A stretch of 64,000 nt of DNA from Ephemerocybe angulata. Lineage: Eukaryota > Basidiomycota > Agaricomycetes > Agaricales > Psathyrellaceae. How positions within the stretch are numbered: the first letter of the stretch is position 1; the number at the start of each line of letters is the position of its first letter. Below are positions 43,412-54,167 of this stretch, one piece after another. The notes under the pieces were generated by a model that saw only the letters and a program-made list of their open reading frames with translations, was not told where the DNA came from and searched no databases. The position numbers were made by a program, and so were the translations under genes. The DNA lies in contig JAACJK010000057.1 of NCBI GenBank assembly GCA_013368325.1, forward strand, positions 930,001 through 994,000, given 5' to 3'.

Positions 43412-44120
43412 TCAGCATGGAGTTGGGAGGTACTGCAAAAAGGAGATTTTGTTAGCATGATATAATTTGGAGCAAGCGAAATAAATGAAGGGCCGCGTCA
43501 GGGAGAAGGACACTCACCACAACATTAGGCATCGGCCTTCCATGGTGCTGGGGCATCATGACATAAGGGGGAGCAGGGTACCCATACACCCCCGAAGAGA
43601 CAGGAGGAGACGGATACATCATCTGCGGTGCGGGGGGACCGGGATAATGATGTCGCTGCAAATGGGACTGGGAGTGTGTCCTTCTCCGGTGTTGGTCATG
43701 ATAGCTCGGTGCGCCATAGTAGCTCGGGGGCATCGTGCGTTGAGGCGCCATCATCGGAGGAGGGGGCTGGTTCCATGGGAGCTGGTGCTGGGGAAAGCTG
43801 CCACCCAGATGTCCTGGCGCCGAGCGCATGGGGGGCGGGATTGGAGCAGGATGGCTGGGCACGAACTCGTACTCGGAGTCGGAGTCGGAGTCGTCTATCG
43901 AGGGCGATCTGGACCTGAAGTGGTGCGAGCGCCGGCGCTGGAGGCGGCGGCCTGGGGCTTTGCGGGAATCTTCATGGCCAGGCATATACTCCCTCGGGGG
44001 TGCGAGAGCATTGGCAAACTGGGGTCTGCAGTCTTCTGTGCGGTCGACCCAGTTGGCGATCCGGCGCTGGGTGGAGAGGTATCGTTCATAGGCTTCTGGG
44101 GAATAATCGTATTCTGTCAT
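43412..44120 (-). CDS. Hypothetical Pro/His/Ser-rich protein
   Basis: Function unknown. The start MTEYDYSPEAYERYLSTQRR (44120) opens a helical N-terminus continuing IANWVDRTEDCRPQFANAL. Then comes a basic Arg/Ser stretch (RRLQRRRSHHFRSRSPSIDD), an acidic run DSDSDSEYEFVPS, and a long low-complexity tail of Pro, His, Tyr and Met (PAPQMMYPSPPVSSGVYGYP). One intron (GTGAGT...GCAG, about 43433-43518) adds a short last exon. The protein then ends NVVYLPTPC with TGA at 43412-43414. The N-terminal 30 residues look the most conserved part. No signal peptide or membrane helix. I recall similar uncharacterised Agaricomycete proteins but cannot confirm this. Confidence 0.65.
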
Positions 44121-45015
44121 GATGAGAACGGACAAGAGACGAAGAGCAGAGACGATAAGGGAGGATTGACAGAGAGTGAACTCTTGAGGATCAGGGGAGG
44201 CCTCTCGACGAATGACGCTTTTATAGGCGAGCACAGGCAGAGTGTTGCCAAGGCAGCAATATGAGTCTGCTGCGAACCTGCAACCGACAGGAGGATGGAC
44301 TGGCAGAGGCAATGCCCCAACAACCGCAACAACAAACCTCTTTAAACCTTACCGCATGGCTTTTTATATCGGCCGTGCTACAACGAGGCCGTAATCGGAT
44401 GGACAATTGGAGCGCCCTTTTGGGTGGATCGACTGCGTCAGCCTGACGAGTTAGTACACTTGGAATGTATACAGTGACAAGACAAGGGACCCCAAATCCA
44501 CTCACTCCGTGCTAATGACCTTCTTGCGATCTCCACTGACACAATGGGGGCCCTCCTAAGGCCAACTTCTCAGGTATGCAGAACCAAGATAGCATCTCCC
44601 TTTGAACCAGTGCATGTTTTGGGATCAAGCAACGAGGGTGCATCTGCGTACTTACGATGTTGGGATCGAGGACAGGGGCTGTGGTCGCTCAATCAGTCGG
44701 TCGTTGCGGGCGCAATCCGGAAATGATGCATACTGTTATCCCGAAGGTGAGTTCATACTAATCAAACGCCGTCATTACAGTTTTTACAGTACTTCCATTA
44801 CGAACCCTCTTTCGCTCTTTTGTCACTGTGTTCTTCCCTCTAAACTGGTTCGATTGTCCAACAGAGCAGCCTGCTTTACGATACAAATGATTGACTATGC
44901 TCAAAAATATTAACGGTAAAGAAAGAAAACGAAAACAGTGTCCAAATGCAAAGAGCACATCATCGTGTCTAATGCTAGCACTAGACACGAAACCGACAGG
45001 GCAGGAACGCCTTGA
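44121..45015. other. Gene-free interval
   Basis: About 0.9 kb, upstream of the Pro/His-rich gene and downstream of the repeat-peptide gene. Frames on both strands are below 105 codons and show no motif. No companion biosynthetic gene for the repeat peptide is visible here. Confidence 0.45.
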
Positions 45016-45627
45016 TCAGTAAAGCGTAATGCCATTGCCATCCGACTTCGTCGCAACCTCAGCAGGGGGAGGGGTCTGGCGCGAAATCAGGTCTACCTCC
45101 TCTTCGCGGCGGTATAGAACAACGCCGTTCCCGTCCGATTTGACGGCGAGTTCAGCAGGAGGAGGGGTCTGGCGGGAAACCAAGCCTGATTCTTCTTCAC
45201 GTCGGTAAAGCGTGATGCCATTCCCGTCCGATTTCGTTGCTACCTCAGCTGGAGGAGGGGTTTGACGAGAAACGAGGTCGGACTCGTCCTCACGACGGTA
45301 AAGAACAATGCCATTGCCATCCGACTTGACGGCGAGTTCAGCGGGGGGAGGTGTCTGGCGAGAAACCAACTCGGTCTCCTCTTCGCGGCGGTAGAGGACT
45401 ACTCCATTGCCGTCTGATTTGACGGCGAGCTCAGCGGGGGGAGGGGTCTGGCGGGCGTCGAGGCGATTCTTGAAGTCGCGGCGGTACTGCACGATACCGT
45501 TGCCATCGGACTTGACGGCAATCTCCTCGTTGATTTGGCGGGCAACGATTGGAGACTCTTCGTTGCGGCGATACTGGACGACGCCATTGCCATCGGATTT
45601 GACTGCAATCTCCTCGTCGATCTGGCG
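45016..45627 (-). repeat. Tandem repeat array coding for seven peptide units
   Basis: In-frame DNA array inside the peptide precursor gene. The period is 93 bp for the last five units and 87 bp for the first two. Units 5 and 7 (EVATKSDGNGIT) resemble each other more than their immediate neighbours, as do units 3, 4 and 6 (ELAVKSDGNG). This suggests duplication of a two-unit block or gene conversion. Confidence 0.9.
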
Positions 45628-45726
45628 AGCTGTGAGGTCTGTGACCAGAACCGTGATTGGAGCAGCAAAGCCCTGACCGGCCAGGAATGCTGCGAGAGCA
45701 AGGATGATGGAGGAGCGGAAGAGCAT
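45016..45726 (-). CDS. Secreted seven-repeat peptide precursor with Kex2-type sites
   Basis: Intronless 236-aa frame. Residues 1-22 are a signal peptide (MLFRSSIILALAAFLAGQGF + AA). Seven imperfect repeats follow from residue 33. Two are 29 residues long (ARQIDEEIAVKSDGNGVVQY + RR, and a close copy). Five are 31 residues long (SRQTPPPAELAVKSDGNGVV + LY). KSDGNG is identical in all seven, followed by VVQ, IVQ, VVL, IVL, ITL, VVL, ITL and always Tyr. Arg-Arg follows Tyr in the first six copies (53-54, 82-83, 113-114, 144-145, 175-176, 206-207). In the seventh the stop codon follows Tyr. The linkers are acidic (EEETELVS). The layout is that of fungal Kex2-processed repeat proteins, which include RiPP precursors (dikaritins) and structural peptides such as repellents. 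No UstY-type or other tailoring gene is in the window, so fate and function are unknown. Confidence 0.85.
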   Translation of the reverse strand: MLFRSSIILALAAFLAGQGFAAPITVLVTDLTARQIDEEIAVKSDGNGVVQYRRNEESPIVARQINEEIAVKSDGNGIVQYRRDFKNRLDARQTPPPAELAVKSDGNGVVLYRREEETELVSRQTPPPAELAVKSDGNGIVLYRREDESDLVSRQTPPPAEVATKSDGNGITLYRREEESGLVSRQTPPPAELAVKSDGNGVVLYRREEEVDLISRQTPPPAEVATKSDGNGITLY

Positions 45727-46162
45727 GATGTTTGGAGGGGTCGAGGGATGGTCTGGACTAGCCGGGTGGACACTGAGTTATAGAACGAGAATAAATTTGG
45801 CAAAGAGAAGGCAAAGAGGCTGCTGAAGGACGGCGCGCCTGCGGCCAAAGGCTTGAACGAAAAGTCTGGTCGAGAACGTCAGATATGAGAATGCAGCCGC
45901 ACAATCCAAGCACTCACGAGAAGGGAAAGAAGGAACGAAAACTGGGAAGCTGGCATGGGGACTGTGGGCCCTTTATAGGAGGGAAAGTGGGTCTGATGGT
46001 CGCTGGACAACGGTCACAAGCCCACTTGTAGTACTATGGCATTTGGCAACGAACACGCCCGGTGTGCTGGGTCCCACAACATATTTAGACTTTCACACGC
46101 ACCCATCAATCATTTCGCGAATTTTGTGATCCCTCAAGCTTCCTCAGCTCTTCGTCTACAAA
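45727..46162. promoter_or_regulatory. Divergent promoter, repeat-peptide gene / ESF1
   Basis: 436 bp. On the minus strand TATAAAG at 45971-45977 lies about 245 bp before the peptide gene ATG. A GTGAGTGC donor-like sequence (minus, about 45906-45921) lies between them and could start a 5' UTR intron. The TATA element suits a strongly regulated secreted protein. Confidence 0.4.
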
Positions 46163-48500
46163 ATGTCAGATCCTAGGTTTGCGAGGCTTACCACAGATCC
46201 CCGCTTCCGTCGTCCGAAGAAGAAGCAGAACAAGGTCGTCGTAGACGAACGTTTCAAGAGTGTCTTGAAGCAGGAGAAGAAAAAGGACAAGTCCGGTGTG
46301 CTATCTATCTACTTCGCGTTCTTGCACCCCGGCTGACCATGTTATCCAGCAAAAGGCCTTGTAGATAAATATGGCCGAACGCTATCCTCGACGCATGAGG
46401 AGGACAACCTAAAACGGTTCTACCGACTCGAGGGAGATGAGGAGGAAGAGGAAGCAGAGGAGGCTCCCCGGCGACCAGATTACGCTCGTGGAGAGGTGGT
46501 CATGGAATCCTCGAGTGAAGAAGAAGACGAAGACGACGACAAAGGAGACGAAAGCGATTCCAACGGAATTGTGCGAATTGGCTATGGCTCTGACGAACCC
46601 GATGAGGACGCAGAGATCGACTTGGACGAAGACAACTTTGATCTCCTCGAGGCTCAGGCCGCTGCTTATTCCAAAGAACACGCAGACGAGGAAGAAGAAG
46701 ACGAAGACGAAGCACCGCGCACGCGCAGAATAGCTGCTGTCAACCTCGACTGGGACCATGTCCGAGCTTCTCACTTGTTCAAGATCGCGTCCTCAGTCGT
46801 TTCCCCGACTGCACCCCTTGCTTCCTCGGCCACCAAGAAAGTACACCCCAATAGCCGCGAACGTTCACTAAAGGATGCTCCTCAGCTCAACATTGTCCGA
46901 GGCAAGGTCTTGAACGTGGTTATCTACCCCAGTGACTTCGGTAAGGAGCGTATGGAGAGGGAGGAGAGGGAAGGCCCTCCACCTGAGATCTTCAAGAAGA
47001 AGAAGGATAGCGAGGAGATCACAGAGAAGTCCTTGTATGAGCTTGGTGGGGAGGACGAGGTCGACGACAATGCTCTACGAAAGTATCAGCTGGAACGACT
47101 TCGGTGCGCCACTTTCAATTTACTGGTGCCAACGTTCTCACTAACGCCTTGGCCCAGTTACTACTATGCAGTTATCACTTGCGACTCTGTCGATGCCGCA
47201 TCTCATATTTACGATGAACTTCAGGGTACCGAGCTGGAACGTTCGGCGAACGTGTTCGACATGAGTTTCGTGCCGGATGACATGACTTTTGACAACGAGC
47301 CAAGGTACGAGACTTTGTCTATCCAAGATTGGGCATTGCTGACCATACTTTAGAGATCAAGCTACCGAAGCTGATATCGGTTTATCCACTAAAGGCATTG
47401 ACTTCGTGACACCAGTGAGTAACTTTTGCACGATCGAAACTACCCACAACCAACATCATAATTAGGCACTTCGCCACTCCAAAGTTACTCTAACTTGGGA
47501 CGAGGACGACCCCGAACGAGGGCAGGTCACTCGCCGAACACTGACGAAGCAAGAGATCGAGGACGGCGACTTCAGAAAATTTATCGCGAGCTCGTCTGAG
47601 TCCGAGTCTGAGGGCGAAAGCTCGAAGCCCAAGGGAAAAAAGGACAAAAAGTCTGAGCGGGACCGGTTACGTGCCTTGCTTCTTGGCGGTAACGATGATG
47701 CTATGCCTGAGGGATGGGGCGATGAGGGCAGGGATGATGATGTTGACATGGAGGTAACTTTCACTCCTGGTTTGACTGGGAAGCAGGACGAGGGCGACGA
47801 AACCTCGCTTGAGAAGTACCAGAGGAAGCTGAGGGAGAAGCGGAAGAAGAGGAAAGAGGAGGTTAAGGGCAAGGCGACGTCGGCAGGCAAGGGCAAGGAG
47901 AAGGAAGTCGACGTTGACGACTTTTTCGCAGTCGGGAGCGAGGATGAGGAGGAGGATATTGAAGAGCGTCGTGCTTCCGGCAAGAAGAAAGGTGAGCGTA
48001 AGAAACGCTCCGTCGATGAGAAGGAGAAGGCCAGGGGAGAGGAGGCCACCGCCGAGGAATTGGCGTTGCTCGCTGCGTCCAACAACCCTGATGCAGAGAC
48101 GAAGCACTTCGACTTCAAGGCGGTTCTCAAAGCGGAAAAGAAAGGGAAGAAGGGACGGAAACATAAGAAGGACAAGCGCCTCGAGGCTGCGGCGGACGAA
48201 CTTCAGGAGGACTTCTCCATCGATGTTCAGGATGAGCGGTTCAAGGTTCTCCATGAAGACCATCAGTTCGCCATTGATCCCAGTAATCCCCACTTCAAGA
48301 AGACGAAGGGCATGTCTGCTCTGCTTGAAGAGAGAAGAAAACGACTGTCAAACCGCGATGCTGGAGCTGAGCCTGAGGCAGTGGCTCCCCGCAGCGTCGA
48401 TGCACCAAGCAATCCCAGCTTGCAAAAACTGGTCGAGAGCGTTAAGCGCAAAAGCGTCGAGGCCAGCGCGCCTGGCCAGGGCAAGCGTAGAAAACTTTAA
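46163..48500 (+). CDS. ESF1: Pre-rRNA processing protein ESF1
   Basis: Nucleolar protein needed for early cleavages of 18S rRNA precursor. The start MSDPRFARLTTDPRFRRPKK (46163) is the family N-terminus. The first intron (GTGTGC...CCAG, 46295-46349) joins KKDKS to AKGLVDKYGRTLSSTHEEDN. Next come acidic tracts, the core RRIAAVNLDWDHVRASHLFK, LNVVIYPSDFGKERMEREER, EGPPPEIFKKKK, an RRM-like YYYAVITCDSVDAASHIYDE, and MSFVPDDMTFDNEPRDQATE. The C-terminal half has the NUC153 motif MEVTFTPGL, Lys-rich coiled segments, and DERFKVLHEDHQFAIDPSNP with HFKKTKGMSALLEERRKR. It ends GQGKRRKL, a likely nuclear signal. Complete. Confidence 0.94.
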
Positions 48501-48657
48501 AGTCCTCGAGGCACCTTTCTATATACCTTTCGTCCACACATTCAAACCACTCTTAGGATAGACACAATCGATCGTATGACTTGACTAATGGTCCTAGACA
48601 CAAGCGCCTTTGCAGTATTCGCCATTCACGCACTCCATGTACCACTGAAAGCCGTAG

Positions 48658-49553
48658 CTAATTGACCTTGGCGTTGGAGAAGTCGAGTTCGGGGTGCTGC
48701 TCCTGGAATCGCTTAAGCGCCTAAGCACGTGGGTTAGTCGTTTTGAAAAAGATGGAGTCAAGCCAACCACGACAAACCTCGATCTTCTTGAGCTCATCCG
48801 ATGTGGGCTTTCCCATTTGCTATAATCCTGGTAAGCAGGTGCCTGGTTATAGTGTGTTATGAATCACCTTCTGTTGGTTGTCGAACTGTATCGTTGTCAG
48901 CTTGATTTTTTTAGGGAGGAGTGAAATAGGCGCTTACCATCATCTTCTCAACCATGCCTCTAATGGATAAGATTAGTACCGTAAGAACCCCTGATATTGT
49001 CGCTTACCTTGTCTCGAGGTCCAAATCGCTCAGTTTGCTGTTCTCTGGCTCGATTTTTTTGGTGTCGATCTTGGGATGGTGTGTCAAGACGTTCTCCCAC
49101 CATGTCTGAGCGTTAAGCTTCTCCAAGTGAATGTGAACAGCCTGCTGGTCCTCTAGAAGCATATCAGCCCTTTTCTCCTCCACTTTTTGAAAGAGGCCAC
49201 ACTCACCAAGTGTCCAGGTGCTGTCTTCGACTTTGATCTCCTTGCAAAGTTCTCCGGACATGATTGGCTCTTGACCTTTCAAGCCGACACTCAACCTTTT
49301 CTTGGCGAGGACCACGGTCAGATCCTTGCCTCTGGTGCCCTTGGGAACGGGTACTGTAACATCGACATCTCCCAATTCCTGAGACCACCGGTAGGGAAGC
49401 GCTAAATTGGATGATAGTCAGGTTTGAAGATGAAGAGTGGTCAGTGTTCGACTACTCACCTTTCTGCTCCTCAATCTCGCGTTTTCTGTCTTCGATGTCG
49501 CGTTGTTTGCGCTCCTCCTCGCTCAGCATGTCGTAGTCTGTGATCTCAGACAT
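48658..49553 (-). CDS. NUDC: Nuclear movement protein NudC (CS domain)
   Basis: Dynein-pathway co-chaperone needed for nuclear migration in hyphae. The start MSEITDYDMLSEEERKQRDI (49553) opens a charged coiled segment. The CS (p23-like) domain follows: LPYRWSQELGDVDVTVPVPK, GTRGKDLTVVLAKKRLSVGL, KGQEPIMSGELCKEIKVEDS, TWTLGECG and VHIHLEKLNAQTWWENVLTH. Then HPKIDTKKIEPENSKLSDLD, TRGMVEKMM..MGKPTSDELK and the terminal LKRFQEQHPELDFSNAKVN are highly diagnostic. At least five short introns, several very close together near the 3' end (48720-49010). Divergent from the SUMO-ligase gene, 183 bp between starts. Confidence 0.95.
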
Positions 49554-49736
49554 GGTATGATAGAATGGTCAGTGGTGAAAGAGATGAAAAGGTGTGCAAT
49601 GTATAGAGTAGGTCCCCGCTTACATCATCGCAGAGCTGCTTATCGTTGTTTGGCTTGGTTAGTGCCTGACTTCAAAATCGTTGTGGTCTCAAGGTTGCCT
49701 TCAATTACTCTCGTTAACCGCCAAGTGTATACCCCC

Positions 49737-52260
49737 ATGGCGAGTTCGGATGTCTGGATGGATTTTGACGTGAGTCGCCCAGCTATTCCATTTCATCCGG
49801 GACTCTATCTCAGGTGGCATCTGCAGCAAATGCGGCACTCCGTCAAGCAGAACACGGTCGACCGGCTCAAGCAAATAATAACGGGCTTTAACGAGGAGTG
49901 TGGCACAAATCTGTCGAAATCTGGCAAGAAACAGGACATCATCGACCGGATCGTTCTGCAGCTGGAGCAATGGCGGATGACTAGAGTAGATGACAAGTGG
50001 CTGAAGGCGAAAAATATACTGTCTCAAGTTCGAAGCTTTGGAAGGTGAGTGGTTCCGTCGGACCCTTAAACATTAGCCATAAATGCGCATGGCGTTAGGC
50101 TGGCTTTTACTGCGTGCCTCGACTAACCATGCCATACAATAGCTACAACAGGGTCTCCAACCCACCAGTTCCGACAGGCCTTCCTCAGATAGCCGGATAC
50201 TCTAATGGTGCAACGTACGCTTCAACTTCGGCAAAGGCCCCTTATACGGGTATCGCTGCCACGGGGAGCGCCTCTACCCTGCGCTACGATCCTTATGCGC
50301 CGCCGAGGAAACCGCAAGTCCCCACTGCAGGCCCATCGGCAGTTGGCACGGCGCGAGTCCCAAGTACGTCCATTAGTGTCGATACCTTCGAGTTGTCCGC
50401 TTATCTCCCACCAGCCATTCGATTTAAGGACTCGCCTTTCTTCCGCATCGACCAACAGGTTTCGAGCATCATCGAGTGTCCCGGTAGGCAGGCTCCTTTC
50501 ACGCCGTTAAGCAATTGACTTAGTGAGCGCATGGCAGAGTCGACAAGTGCAATGGATCGACGGGCGCAGAACCTGTCGTTCACCCTGAACCCTGACCATA
50601 TTGCTAAATTGAAACAGGACGAGTGAGTGCTCTCCTAGCACCTGCAGCCTTTCCTAGCTAACTGACAGCGATCCAGTTCCAAGTTCCAGCTTCGACTATT
50701 TTGCACGTCGTCTATATTCTATACCCCGTCTACCCCAATCGCGTTCCGCCACAACCTCCCCGCTTGTCCCATCGAGTTTCCTCCTACGTGCGAAGTTAGA
50801 GTTAACGGGACACAACTGACCGCCAATCTCAAAGGCCTGAAGAAAAAGCCAGGCACGGCTCCTCCTCCAGACTTGGGCAAGTCTGTGCGATGGAATCTTT
50901 CACCGAACCGTCTAGAGATGGTCTACGTCAATAGCACTCAACCAGTGCAACCGAAGGTAAATCTCCTTCTTTACTTGTCGGCCTGTCTAAGTTTTCACCT
51001 CCTCTACCGTCCCAGAAATTCTACCTTGTAGTGATGCTTGTTGAGACGACGTCGGTTGAAAAGCTGGTCCAGAACCTCCAAGCGAACTCGCGAAGGACGG
51101 CTCAGGACATCAAACAGAGGAGTGAGTGGCTTTGTTCTCTCTCAGCTACTTAACAAATTTACTTACGCCTCTCCTCCCTGAAGTGATCGAGTCTGCGAAC
51201 GATGACGAAGACATCCAATCTGGGCCGCAGAAAATGTCACTGAAATGTCCAGTGAGTTCGGATCATATTCAACTGAACATGAAGTACTAACGCCAATACC
51301 AGCTCAGTTACATGCGCGTGAACACGCCTTGCCGCTCTTCGAAATGTGTTCACTCGCAATGTTTCGATGCAACTTCATGGTTCTCCATGATGGAACAAAC
51401 TACCACCTACCTATGCCCCACTTGCGAACGGACCCTGGACCACAAAGACCTGATTATCGACGGGTGAGGACATCTTTCTCTCATTTTCCTCTAGCTGGTA
51501 CTGAGCGAATCACAGATACTTTGACGAAATTTTGAGATCTACGCCTGAAAGCGTCGAGGATGTCATCGTCGAGGCAGATGGAGAGTGGCACACCTCGGAC
51601 AACAAGTACGGCTCTCCCCATTGGAAAGCCACACACCAGTTTGTTCCACCAGCCCCTTCTCCAACGAAGCCTCCTATCCAAGCTCCACGCCCCGTGCAAT
51701 CGACTAGCGAGGATAAGGGCAAAGGAAGGTCCAATGCGGAGGTGGTGGTACTCAGTGACTCGGAAGATGAAGAAGAAGGCCAAGTTAAACGAGAACTATC
51801 CCCGACGAACAGTCGATCACTCGACAGCCTTTCTTTCAACGGACAGAGCAGTGGACGTGGCGATTCACAACTGGCTGGCGACGTTATTGACCTTACTTTG
51901 TCGGACGAGGAGGAGGAGCCCGCCCCACCTCCTGCTCGATCGTACAAGCGGTCAGCGGACAACGCAGAGTTGCCGGATTACCATACTGTGGATCACTGGA
52001 AAAAGAACCGGCCAAGCGTAGACCACCAGCAGCAACAGGATCCAATTCCACCCAACGCATACTATGGCTCGAACACCACCGTTGACGCTCGCAGCACTGA
52101 GCAACACCGTAACCTCGTTCCCCTAGCCATCCTGAACGCTGGCCCGCAGGTGCCTCGCCCTGCGGCGCCTTATCGCCAGTCGTTGACCGAGTCTCGCCAG
52201 CTCCCTCCGATTGATGCGTATCCACACGTTCGGAACAATGGTGCACATCGCTGGCCATGA
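49737..52260 (+). CDS. SIZ1: SIZ/PIAS-type SUMO E3 ligase
   Basis: Nuclear E3 that transfers SUMO from Ubc9 to substrates. The start is MASSDVWMDFDVSR (49737). Domains in order: SAP (VDRLKQIITGFNEECGTNLS, KSGKKQDIIDRIVLQLEQW); PINIT (LPPAIRFKDSPFFRIDQQVS, then FKFQLRLFCTSS-type strands, EVRVNGTQLTANLKGLKKKP); and SP-RING (KMSLKCPLSYMRVNTPCRSS, KCVHSQCFDATSWFSMMEQT, YLCPTCERTLDHKDLIIDG), with the Cys/His ligands present. Downstream two SUMO-interaction motifs are visible, VVVLSDSEDEEE (about 51748) and DVIDLTLSDEEEE (about 51880): hydrophobic cores followed by acid. About seven introns, and TGA at 52258-52260. Typical length and order. Confidence 0.94.
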
Positions 52261-52899
52261 TGAGGTTTTCCTCACGTCTTCCTACTCTACTCGATTCCCT
52301 TAATGCCTTCTGTATATGTAGTGCTTCTGGCACGCTTTTCTGGAGTTTGAGCCTTTCATCATGCTGCTTTCCCCTGTATTTATACAGTACCCTCGCACAA
52401 TGCATTCGTGTTTAATTACCACGCAATAAAGGACACTCCCGGACAGCGCTAAGCGTGAACCCCGCGCGGATCGACAGCGTGCTTGCTGCTCACGAGCCCA
52501 CGTAGCCAGCCCAACGTAAGGAGGTGATCTGGTGCCGCTTATTATGCCTGTTGCGCCCGGGGAATAATTTAGCCATCTGGGCCCTGGCCCCGCATTAGGA
52601 GTCTGTGCGTAGCTGCGCTCTCGGTTGCGTCCTGGCTGAGAGATGAGAAATGAACAGTCTCGTTGGGCGGTGGAGGCAGCCCTGAGCGATGGAACGTAAA
52701 CGTGGTCGGCCCGTGAAAGATGGGCAGGAGGTTGTCGTAAGTGGCCGGCGCCAAGAGGTCCGCCGGAGATACGGCGACGGGTCGTAGCGGAGTTGGAAGT
52801 GATCCGGTGGATTCCGAAAAGCCTTTTCACGGCGCGAAGTTTTTGAATTTTGTTCAGCATCTTCTTCCTCCACCTCCACTCCTTCCCTCCCCTCACAAA
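52261..52899. other. SIZ1 3' flank and ADP/ATP carrier promoter
   Basis: 639 bp. A 198-codon minus-strand frame (52300-52896) is open here, but it has no domain and starts inside the carrier's leader, so it is taken as chance. CT-rich sequence just before the carrier ATG (52855-52895) is typical of highly expressed fungal genes. Confidence 0.4.
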
Positions 52900-54167
52900 A
52901 TGGCCGACGTTAAGAAGGGAAAGACTCCTACGGAGTTCGCTGGTGCGTCCTCGTCGTCGACGCCCTGCCCGACGATGTGCTGAATGCCCTTCTTTGCAGT
53001 TGATTTCCTCATGGGTGGTGTCTCCGCTGTACGCATTCCTCCTTCTTCTTTCTCCAATGCTTGCTCACAGTGTTCTTCTAGGCTGTCGCCAAGACCAGCG
53101 CTGCCCCCATTGAGCGTATCAAGCTCCTCGTCCAGAACCAGGATGAGATGGTGAGTTGCCAAAGCACCCCGCACGCGACCCACCATTGACACGTCACGTC
53201 TTCAGATCAAGCAGGGACGTCTCGCCACCCCCTACAAGGGTGTCGGTGATGCCTTCAAGCGTACCTACGCCGAGGAGGGTCTCGTCTCCCTCTGGAGAGG
53301 AAACACCGCCAACGTCATCCGTTACTTCCCCACCCAGGCCCTCAACTTCGCCTTCAGTGCGTCTATTCAGCCATCCGCCGTGCAACCCGGGAACTGACGA
53401 ACTTTACAGAGGACTACTTCAAGTCCCTTTTCGGCTTCAAGAAGAACGATGGCTACTGGAAGTGGTTCGCTGGCAACGTCGCCTCCGGTGGAGCTGCTGG
53501 TGCCTCCTCCCTTCTTTTCGTCTACTCCCTCGACTACGCCCGTACCCGTCTCGCCAATGACGCCAAGTCTACTAAGGCTGGTGGAGGAGCCCGTCAGTTC
53601 AACGGCTTGGTCGATGTCTACCGCAAGACCTTCGCCACTGATGGTATTGCCGGTCTCTACCGTGGATTCGTTCCCTCCGTCGTCGGTATCATCGTCTACC
53701 GTGGTCTCTACTTCGGTGTCTACGACTCCCTCAGTACGTGGTGAATCAACTTCCTCGTGTGACCATCATTGCTAACTTGTGTACAGAGCCCGTCGTCCTC
53801 GTTGGTTCGCTCCAGGGTTCCTTCTTCGCCTCCTTCTTGCTCGGTTGGGGAGTTACCATCGGTGCCGGTCTTGCTTCATACCCCCTTGATACCATCCGGT
53901 AAGCAAATTGCGTCTTAACAATGACGTGGCGTAGAACTCACCCGTTTCTCTAGTCGTCGCATGATGATGACCTCCGGCTCCGGTGTCAACTACAAGTCCA
54001 TGTTCGACGCTGGTTCCCAGATCATCGCCAAGGAGGGTGTTAAGTCGCTCTTCAAGGGCGCTGGTGCCAACATCCTCCGTGGTGTTGCCGGTGCTGGTGT
54101 GCTCTCGATCTACGACAAGCTCCAGCAGGTCATGTTCGGCAAGGTCTACTCCGGTGGATCTGGTTAA
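52900..54167 (+). CDS. AAC: Mitochondrial ADP/ATP carrier
   Basis: Inner-membrane antiporter exchanging cytosolic ADP for matrix ATP. The start is [14 protein letters not shown] (52900). Three mitochondrial-carrier repeats carry the signature Px(D/E)xx(K/R): [20 protein letters not shown], then [15 protein letters not shown], and [26 protein letters not shown] is the specific ADP/ATP-carrier signature. Other family blocks: [40 protein letters not shown] and [15 protein letters not shown] segments. About six short introns cut the gene, two near the 5' end only a few codons apart (exon DFLMGGVSA). TAA at 54165-54167. Codon use is strongly C-biased, as in the ribosomal-protein genes. Confidence 0.96.

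Noticed and set aside
43485..44264. 259-codon plus-strand frame
   Set aside because: Antisense of the Pro/His-rich hypothetical gene; its Arg/Gly-rich translation is a composition effect.
45016..45627. The peptide repeat array considered as a CRISPR-like or satellite array
   Set aside because: The units are in-frame coding repeats with a signal peptide and conserved residues, in a eukaryotic gene; the spacing is fully coding.
47462..48293. Two long minus-strand frames of 237 and 208 codons
   Set aside because: Antisense of the Lys/Glu-rich ESF1 C-terminus, which reads as Ser/Leu-rich on the other strand.
52300..52896. 198-codon minus-strand frame upstream of the ADP/ATP carrier
   Set aside because: It begins inside the carrier's leader, has low-information composition and resembles no known protein.
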